Below the pieces are notes generated by a model. The model made no database searches. It had not been told where the DNA came from and saw nothing but the letters and a program-made list of their open reading frames with translations. The position numbers and the translations under genes are program-made. This document shows positions 58,401 through 64,000 of a stretch of DNA of 64,000 nucleotides, one piece after another (position 1 is the first letter of the stretch; the number at the start of each line of letters is the position of its first letter). Source of the stretch: Glebionis coronaria (Eukaryota > Streptophyta > Magnoliopsida > Asterales > Asteraceae); contig JANFOE010000193.1 of the NCBI GenBank assembly GCA_025667525.1, positions 1,984,001 through 2,048,000 on the forward strand, given 5' to 3'.

Positions 58401-58869
58401 GTCCTTACTTTGTCGAGTTTCGAAAACATTTGCTATTATTTATTTAATTGCTCGTGTAATCATTTATAGATATTTCGGTTAGATTTCACCATAAAAATAA
58501 AATGTAAATTTTATTACTCACGTTATTAGCAACGTTTTAGGATATAATGAAAAATAATATTCCTTCATATTTTCAAAGTTTTCGTTTTGAATCGTTTCAA
58601 CTATTATTTTTTTTTTTATCAGTTTTGCTCACTCCGTCGTTTAAACGTCGATAAATATTACAAGTAATTAAAAATAAATATTTAATTTTACGAAACGTAA
58701 ACGTAAAAGTTTTAAATTTCTCAGTTCATAAACTAAAAGAAAATATTCAAACTAAATTTGAATTTTAGCTAACACGATCTTCGTTAAATTATCGAAAATA
58801 AATAACAAGTTTCGTAAATGTACGAAAAATCTTAATTTAAACTTTGGTCAAAATTTTCGGGTTGTTATA
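55468..58869 (-). repeat. 5' LTR of element E
   Basis: 3402 bp, collinear with the 3' LTR without the MULE-like insertion. Sense-strand TATAAATA at 58232-58239 followed by the small ORF gives the likely promoter. Confidence 0.93.
57933..58163 (-). CDS. Small ORF in 5' LTR of element E
   Basis: 76 codons from ATG 58163, the counterpart of 50714-50947 (FSGEFFGGPPFFPTYFF, GGVWKVDLSF). In this LTR it would be the first ORF of the genomic RNA, about 70 bases after the TATA box. An in-frame 3-bp indel and several substitutions separate the two copies. No known domain. Confidence 0.35.
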   Translation of the reverse strand: MAANCVPPPENFSGEFFGGPPFFPTYFFYKSEIPLVLTPQKSSLLLLLSPKPSLPPFCGGLPPPPYGGVWKVDLSF

Positions 58870-58874
58870 AAGAA
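58870..58874. repeat. Target-site duplication of element E, right
   Basis: AAGAA, matching 47132-47136. Confidence 0.92.
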
Positions 58875-59670
58875 ATTGATAGGATTATCCTTTGAAGAGT
58901 TGGAGTTCAAAGCATATCCCATTTGGGCAAGAGTGTAGGAACAAAACACTCTAAGACTTCTTTCTGATGAAAGGAAAGAAGAACTTGAAGAAGAGATGGA
59001 GCTTAAGAAGGCAATGATTGTTCCCAGACCTTTGAAGAAGGGAGTCCCTCTTGAGTTTCCTAAGGATATAGATAGGTTGAATCCAAGTGAAGCTGTTATA
59101 AGAAGGAGCCTCAAGCTCTCCCCATTGGAAGCTTCAGATATGGTACAAGTGTTACCTCTTGATTCCAGAAACCCTATTATAAGCTATGAAGAAGATGAAT
59201 GTGGGTTTTGGAAGATTGGCAGGTATGGGAAAGAGGTTCACACTTTTACCACACTTATATCTCTCTTTGCAAGTTTTGATAGAGAAGACTTGGTAGATCT
59301 ATGGAGGTTATTAGAGGCCAAGTATGAGACTGAAGCTCCTACTTCAGTCAATGCAATAAAACTGTGGTCAACATTCAAGAGAATGTGTGGACCAAGAGAT
59401 GAAGATCCTACTGTTTGGAAGGATCTTGAAGATGACCTCAGTGGTCTTCAATGGCGTTTGTATTCAGCTGCTGGTGTATATTATTTGAGCTCTACAAAGT
59501 TTGCTGAGTATCTACTTGTAGATGGTCAGTATTCCATGTCCAAGGAAGTCTTGGAGAAGATGAAGACAACACAGCTGGAGACTGATTATTCAAGTGACGT
59601 GGCCAAAGATTTGATCAGACATATTTATTACCAATATGAACAAGTTTGTAATATTCCTCCTAGTTATTAA
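58870..59670 (+). pseudogene. Third ORF after pol, C-terminal part, element C
   Basis: Resumes the ORF3 frame after E (KLIGLSFEELEFKAYPIWAR, then TAG at 58937), then 224 open codons from 58996 to TAA at 59668. The C-terminal domain matches ORF3 of D: D...LWRLLEAKYE, AIKLWSTFKRMCGPRDEDP, TVWKDLEDD and QWRLYSAAGVYYLSS, then a short helical end. The shared pattern is VWKD followed by (R/Q)W(K/R)LY(A/S)xxGV and a hydrophobic strand. It ends about 50 bases before the PPT. Confidence 0.82.
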
Positions 59671-59710
59671 TGTTTATTCAGAAACTTAATTACTAGAATA
59701 GATATCAAGT

Positions 59711-59722
59711 TTAGGGGAGGAT
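59711..59722 (+). promoter_or_regulatory. Polypurine tract of element C
   Basis: AAGTTTAGGGGAGGAT ends exactly at the 3' LTR start and is identical to the PPT of D. Confidence 0.9.
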
Positions 59723-60240
59723 TGTTGGGAATAAAATATAGCCAGTTCACTTGAGCACTGACAAGAGTAAAACAAGCGTTGATAGGAAGAAAACAAATGC
59801 TGACAGATCAAGCGTTGACAAGAAGAAGTCAAGCGTTGATACATTGATGGAAAGATTTAGTCTACGCGTATATTGTTTCTAGTTTGTTTCTAGTAAAGAT
59901 AAGTTCAACATTGTATTTTCTATAATTATCTTTACTTAAAATAGTTGATACGTAGACTCTTGTACAAGGCTTCTTATATCTATAAAAGAAGACCTTTAGG
60001 TTATTGTTCAATATAAGTTTTCATACTATAAGTTTTCATACGTTAAACACTTTCATTGTAAGCAAGTTTGTTATCATTAATCAAGTGAAAGTTTGTTTAC
60101 ATCTTTGTGTGTTCTTTTTTAAGTGTTAATTCCGCATAACACTTAGATTACATTATACATATACAAAGGTTTCTATACGTGTATAACTTGATCTAATCTC
60201 GTATACATAAAGCTAAATCAATCTAAGTTTGGGATAAACA
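59723..60240 (+). repeat. 3' LTR of copia element C
   Basis: 518 bp, TGTTGGGAAT...GGGATAAACA. Compared with the 5' LTR it lacks one 21-nt motif unit (near 59846) and has a duplicated TCATACTATAAGTTT segment near 60020. TATA box 59981-59988. Motif copies at 59754, 59775, 59796, 59811 and 59832 keep spacings 21, 21, 15, 21. Confidence 0.94.
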
Positions 60241-60245
60241 GTTCC
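60241..60245. repeat. Target-site duplication of element C, right
   Basis: GTTCC, matching 24307-24311. Confidence 0.95.
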
Positions 60246-60796
60246 TTCTTCTTAACCCTTGACTTCTAAGACGTCTTATTGTTCTAAAGTCGATGGGGTG
60301 AACGTGGCGACCAAGGAAAAGAGTGCACACCCTCGTGTACCTCAAATTCCATCCACGGTTCAAAAAGAGAGTTTTATCGACCTAACCAAAGTAAACCTTG
60401 AAGAAACTTGTGCTTCGATCCTTCTTAAAGAAACCCAAAAGTCATATGCCGAGAAAGGAAGAGGATCCGGGCCAATTTCTATTACCTTGTGATTTTCCCG
60501 AGATTGAGGGATGTTTAGCCCTTGCCGATTTAGGTGCTAGCATCAATCTCATGCCTCATTCTCTTTGGAAATTGATGAGATTGCCTAGACTTACCCCCAC
60601 GAACATTACTATCGAGCTTGCAAATTGTACACCACTTATACCAATTGGAATAGCCGAGGATGTCTATGTCAAAGTTGGAAAGTTTGTTTTTCCCGCGGAT
60701 TTCGTTATATCCGATTACGAGTGTGACCCTAAATGTCCCATTATTTTAGGCCGACCATTTTTATCAACGGATCGAACCGTAATCGACGTTCACTAG
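60246..60796 (+). pseudogene. Aspartic protease region, element F
   Basis: Sequence of F resumes after C. A frame at 60259-60492 (DLTKVNLEETCASILLKETQ) leads by a frame change into 60398-60796: LLPCDFPEIEGCLALADLGA, with the catalytic DLGAS at about 60527-60541, then INLMPHSLWKLMRLP, PIGIAEDVYVKVGKFVFPAD and CPIILGRPFLSTDRTVIDVH, the canonical Athila/Tat protease. It would process gag polyprotein. Stop TAG at 60794. No RT follows. Confidence 0.85.
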
Positions 60797-60808
60797 GGGA
60801 GACTTACT

Positions 60809-61504
60809 ATGAGATACGGGGAGGATAAAATGGACTTTTTCACGAGTAAATCCCAAGTGTCTTGTGATAATGAAAAAACCGAGGTTTCAAAACCTAATGT
60901 TTCTAAACCTAATGATATCAAAATGTATACTTTAGCGGAAAGAATGAGGCTTAATGCATGTTTTGAAAAAATTAAGAAGAACGGTTTTAAAGATGATGAT
61001 TTTAATGATAAAGAATACGTGTACATAATTCAAAAGGGTATGTGTAAATTTATGAATGAAAAATCACTTTGGGATGTATTCGATGAAACAAGTGAAATAC
61101 CAATTCCGAAGGGCGACGTTAGTGCCATCACGACAATGACCAAAATGGACTCGTCTTCACCACCTTCGAAGGACCATGTCTTTGAGGCTTCAACTTCTAA
61201 CTCCATCGAAGTGCCTCCTTTTCCTAGCCCAAAACTCGTTGAGGCGAAAGGTTTTATCGACATCGATCCTTTCGTTTTAGAAAAGTCACCTAAGCATAGT
61301 CATTCGACTTGTAAGACCATGGTTGTGAGTGCTCACATCGACTCTTACTTTGACGATGACGATGGTGATTTTGCCGAGATTGATCACGTACTTCGAAATC
61401 CACATGCTATGTTTTTGGATTCTCCCAAAAAGACCTCTTCTCATTTGAAGTACGATGATTACGAGTTTGATCCCGAGATTGAGGAAACATTGACCGAGAG
61501 CTAG
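60809..61504 (+). CDS. Acidic ORF after protease, element F
   Basis: 231 codons, MRYGEDKMDFFTSKSQVSCD onward, continuing the region normally just after Athila protease. Then KMYTLAERMRLNACFEKIKK, MCKFMNEKSLWDVFDETSE, and a strongly acidic tail (YFDDDDGDFAEIDHVLRNPH and FDPEIEETLTES). No RT, RNase H or integrase motif. Function unknown. It lies where RT should begin. Confidence 0.6.
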   Translation: MRYGEDKMDFFTSKSQVSCDNEKTEVSKPNVSKPNDIKMYTLAERMRLNACFEKIKKNGFKDDDFNDKEYVYIIQKGMCKFMNEKSLWDVFDETSEIPIPKGDVSAITTMTKMDSSSPPSKDHVFEASTSNSIEVPPFPSPKLVEAKGFIDIDPFVLEKSPKHSHSTCKTMVVSAHIDSYFDDDDGDFAEIDHVLRNPHAMFLDSPKKTSSHLKYDDYEFDPEIEETLTES

Positions 61505-61571
61505 CTCTTTTGCCTCCATTACACCTACGAGTGAGGTCTATCTTTCCAAAATCGAGGATGAACTAAATGAG

Positions 61572-61940
61572 TTGGAACGTCTTATCTTCGATAACGAACC
61601 AACTCATGTGACCACCAAAAATCCAATTATCGAGGAGTTACCTAATCAACACTCCTCAAATGAGAATTACGTTTACCACATTCGTGAGGATTTAACTTAT
61701 CAACAATCCCCACAAATGGATGATGGTTTCGTGCTTGATCGTGATCTTTTCGAGAGAGTTTCTAAGATACTCAAGGAGGGGAATGACAAACCTTGGTTTG
61801 ACAAGACTATCTTTGATGAAGAAATCGATGAGATCGACGTTCATGAGGATGACGAGTATGTAGACCCCGAGGGGGCGGTGTTCTTTGTTGATCGATGTTT
61901 TGAGAATTTATACATTCCACCACCCCTAACCGCGACTTAA
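61572..61940 (+). CDS. Acidic ORF of element F (second)
   Basis: 122 codons, rich in Asp/Glu: DPEGAVFFVDRCFENLYIPP near its end. No known domain. Separated from the preceding frame by stops in a short Thr/Ser-rich stretch; possibly one ancestral ORF with the neighbours. Confidence 0.45.
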   Translation: MERLIFDNEPTHVTTKNPIIEELPNQHSSNENYVYHIREDLTYQQSPQMDDGFVLDRDLFERVSKILKEGNDKPWFDKTIFDEEIDEIDVHEDDEYVDPEGAVFFVDRCFENLYIPPPLTAT

Positions 61941-61942
61941 AT

Positions 61943-62475
61943 GTGAGGATTTTTAGCGCGACTAATTTTGAATTTGACACGCCAAATATTTTCGACATTA
62001 TCAAATCGGGTTTTCATAAAGAGTTTTTAAACGATGAAAAAGGGAAAGATTTTAAAAATGTTTTAAAAGATTTTTCTACAAGTTTAACTCCGTCATCACC
62101 GCGTTGTATGAGTGCTACCACATCGTCTACTCCTTTTGACGACGGTTGGTGTGGTTTTAGTGTAGGGGAGCCCCTTATGTTCCCTCACATTTCTCCATCA
62201 AGGACGAGATTTACGATCCCGGAATTGCTTGTAAAGGGAAATCTCGGTCTTCCACCGATGCAATAAATGGAAATCATATCTATTTGCTTGGTGCGAGTCT
62301 ACCTCGAGTAGCTCATGAGTTTGACTTACCAATTGCCCCACCTTTCTACTTCTTATCTATTTTCTTCTACCCCATTGGGGTTCTAGCACATGTTGAAGTG
62401 GCGTTGGTTTGTTTATCCCATGAAAATGAGGACGCCATCTTCGATCCCGGTATTTTGCATCATCAAAGGACTTAG
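61943..62475 (+). CDS. Unfamiliar frames before 3' region of element F
   Basis: Two consecutive frames: 61943-62266 (FDTPNIFDIIKSGFHKEFLN, later HISPSRTRFTIPELLVKGNL) and 62284-62475 (LPRVAHEFDLPIAPPFYFLS, then a hydrophobic stretch IFFYPIGVLAHVEVALVCL that could span a membrane). No family recognised. Confidence 0.4.
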
Positions 62476-64000
62476 TCCGTTATACCGGTTGCTTTTGGGA
62501 ATTGTTTATCATGTAAGCCCCACCAAAATGACCATACCATGATTATCCCTAAATGATCACATTTATAGGGACCCAAGTCGAGTTTTTGACTCGGTTATCA
62601 AAAACAAGGTGCCTCGTGGGGATTCTCATGCTTATCCTTGTAAATATTATCGCTTTCTTAGTTTAACATAACGAGGGGACTTGGGCTCTTCCAACCTTTG
62701 TTTCGTGGTTGTTTGTAATTGTGATTTATTAGGTTCATCGTAATCATTGAAGCCTCTCGTGTTCGTTTTATGGATCACTCGAGCTTCGATCGTTGCCTTT
62801 GGAGATTCCGATATCCGATGATATCCTTTTATGTTCTAACGATTATCTTATTTGCATAATTCATAAACGGCTTTTAGGTTATTCGTTTTACCCTTTCCAT
62901 GCTCGAGATTAAGCATTCGACTTCGTCTCTAGTATGGGGGTGTTTTCACCCCTAGACTCGAAACATTGAGGACAATGTTTAGTTTTAGTATGGGGAGGTG
63001 AATAGATACTTCACCTTGCTTACGTCAACATGCAATCCAATTTTCATCTTTTTGTTATCGTTTTGTTGCAAAATAATGCTAAAAATGGCCAAATTTTAAA
63101 ATTTTTCTAGTTTTTCATAAGTGTTTAAGACACGAAGGTAGGTTTTCCGATGGTGAGAATGAGAGTAACTTTTTACTTGACCGTGCGTGTTGAGCACTTA
63201 GCTTCGATTCCTTAACTTTTTAGGCTAAGTCTGTTAAATGAGGACGAGAAATGATAGAGTTATTTATAAGTCTCGTAACCGTCACAATCTCATGTGTAGT
63301 AATTATTAGCTTATTCTCCCCACGCTTTTGATAATAAATTGTTAGTAAATATTGATTTAGCGGTTTAGTCATTATTGTTGGTTTCTAATTTGTTTTGGTA
63401 GCTTCCATGTAATTAAATGGGGAAAACATTAAGGTATCGCCAGCGTCACGGTTTTGAAGTATTGGCACCCGAATAATCGAAGGCTTCACCTAATAATAAG
63501 ATTTCAAGTGCTCACCTAAATTAAGCAAAAATTTGAAGCTTACAAGGCCGAAAAATCTATGCCCAAATTGAAAGTGAATCAAGCCTTAATCTTTGAAGCT
63601 TTAAAGATCCAAAAATCGCTTTAGCGTGAGGATATACGTCTTTGGCCATAATAAAACCATCGATGTCGGATAATAAAAGGCAAGGCAAGACCGAAGTCAT
63701 AATAAAAGCTCCATGGCGGAGTTGAATAAAAGATGGAGGTAAAACTATGATAATAAGGCCCTTCCGTTAGGGGGCGTATAAAAGTCTTGGTAATAAGTCT
63801 CGTGTTCAAAACCGTTATAAAACCGTGTTTATCGATCCTTCTTGTTGACTTAATTTTTTGACACCGTTGTCTATTGGGGTGAATGATTAATTCGATGATT
63901 TTGGTTACACCGTTAAGTCTTTATTTTTAGACTTAATCTCTATTCACGCATAAGTCAATGATGTATCCTCGTGATCATTAAGACAAAATAAAATATAAGA
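62476..64000 (+). other. 3' non-coding region of element F
   Basis: Contains GGGGTGTTTTCACCCC (62937-62952) and CATTGAGGACAATG (62964-62977), both small hairpins, followed by TTTAGTATGGGGAGGTG (to 63000). ATTGAGGACAATGT plus a G-rich tract marks, as I recall, the end of the coding region in plant Athila/Tat elements. The rest to 64000 has no recognisable ORF and no match to the LTR start. Confidence 0.6.

Larger units (their letters stand above)
47137..58869 (-). mobile_element. Gypsy-type LTR element E without coding (LARD-like)
   Basis: 11,733-bp minus-strand LTR element inside ORF3 of C. LTRs of 4537 bp (with a 1.1-kb nested insertion) and 3402 bp, a PBS, a PPT and TSD AAGAA are all visible. 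The 3.8-kb internal region has no recognisable gag or pol domain, so it fits a large retrotransposon derivative (LARD) that depends on another element. LTR ends are TATAACAACCC...GGGGGTGTTAAA in sense, not TG...CA. The TTGGTATCAGAGCC primer site is shared with element B and many plant gypsy families, so a gypsy origin is likely but unproved. Confidence 0.88.
24312..60240 (+). mobile_element. Ty1/copia element C (Sirevirus-like, hosts D and E)
   Basis: Complete copia insertion with 516- and 518-bp LTRs, TSD GTTCC, tRNA-Met PBS, gag with two zinc knuckles, protease-integrase, RT-RNase H, a third ORF after pol, a PPT and a 3' LTR. Elements D (29228-41431) and E (47137-58869) are nested in it; without them C is about 12 kb. 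About 14 substitutions plus two indels separate its LTRs (by-eye count, about 97% identity), so it is older than D. The extra ORF and repeated PPT-like sites after pol recall Sireviruses. Gag and ORF3 are broken; pol domains are largely open. Confidence 0.93.
18097..64000 (+). mobile_element. Athila-like Ty3/gypsy element F (right end outside window)
   Basis: Plus-strand element inserted into gag of B. It has a 3.77-kb 5' LTR, PBS, Athila-type gag (22718-24311), then after the nested copia element C an aspartic protease (60398-60796), unfamiliar ORFs and a 3' non-coding region. Its own sequence is contiguous across C: CAAGTTGTTCC at 24301-24311 resumes at 60241. No RT, RNase H or integrase signature occurs between the protease and 64000, so the copy looks pol-less and non-autonomous. 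The 3' LTR was not reached. Confidence 0.82.

Overview
This window is plant nuclear DNA made almost entirely of nested LTR retrotransposons; I see no host gene, tRNA or rRNA. The gag and pol proteins resemble, from memory, the Ty1/copia, Ty3/gypsy (Tekay-like) and Athila families abundant in Asteraceae, especially Anthemideae such as Tanacetum or Artemisia. Examples are the WRPTGRTFTIVGNTCPLTR block, the GESSRAG gag leader and the post-pol ORF often labelled 'synaptobrevin/longin-like' in those genomes. The setting is probably repeat-rich intergenic or pericentromeric heterochromatin; species cannot be told.

Layout. (1) 1-8845, minus strand: Ty1/copia element A, cut by the left window edge, with LTR, PBS, 26-bp leader repeats, a gag split by an in-frame TAA, and a pol in another frame. 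(2) 8846-15212: non-coding DNA with two long TA tracts flanking a TIR element, a 1.2-kb inverted array of a 20-bp minisatellite, a roughly 88-bp repeat, and the end of an LTR. (3) 15213-18096: decayed gag of Tekay-like gypsy element B. (4) 18097 to beyond 64000: Athila-like element F (3.8-kb LTR, gag, protease, no RT or integrase seen) inserted in B. (5) 24312-60240: copia element C inserted in F (TSD GTTCC). (6) 29228-41431: copia element D inserted in C on the minus strand (TSD CATCC). (7) 47137-58869: gypsy-like element E inserted in C on the minus strand (TSD AAGAA), without recognisable coding. (8) 49172-50276: Mutator-like TIR element inside one LTR of E (10-bp TSD). Four insertion events are proved by exact target-site duplications and by host reading frames that resume across the insertions.

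C and D are the most interesting part. They share PBS and PPT type, gag with two zinc knuckles, a similar gag-pol junction, extra PPT-like sites after pol, and a large third ORF downstream of pol with two conserved domains of unknown function. This resembles Sirevirus architecture. C also carries a private 9-nt motif (RRCGYTGAY) repeated with 21-nt spacing in at least nine separate clusters, in LTRs, coding spacers and non-coding DNA. D carries a different private motif (ACCAGRAGC) scattered across its length. At the gag-pol junction of both, the gag stop overlaps a CTAAY branch-point-like sequence, followed by a pyrimidine-rich stretch and YAG|G, with pol open in phase 0 right after the AG. 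That suggests pol may be made from a spliced RNA. D has LTRs differing at only 2 of 466 bases yet carries several coding breaks, so it is recent but dead, or moved in trans.
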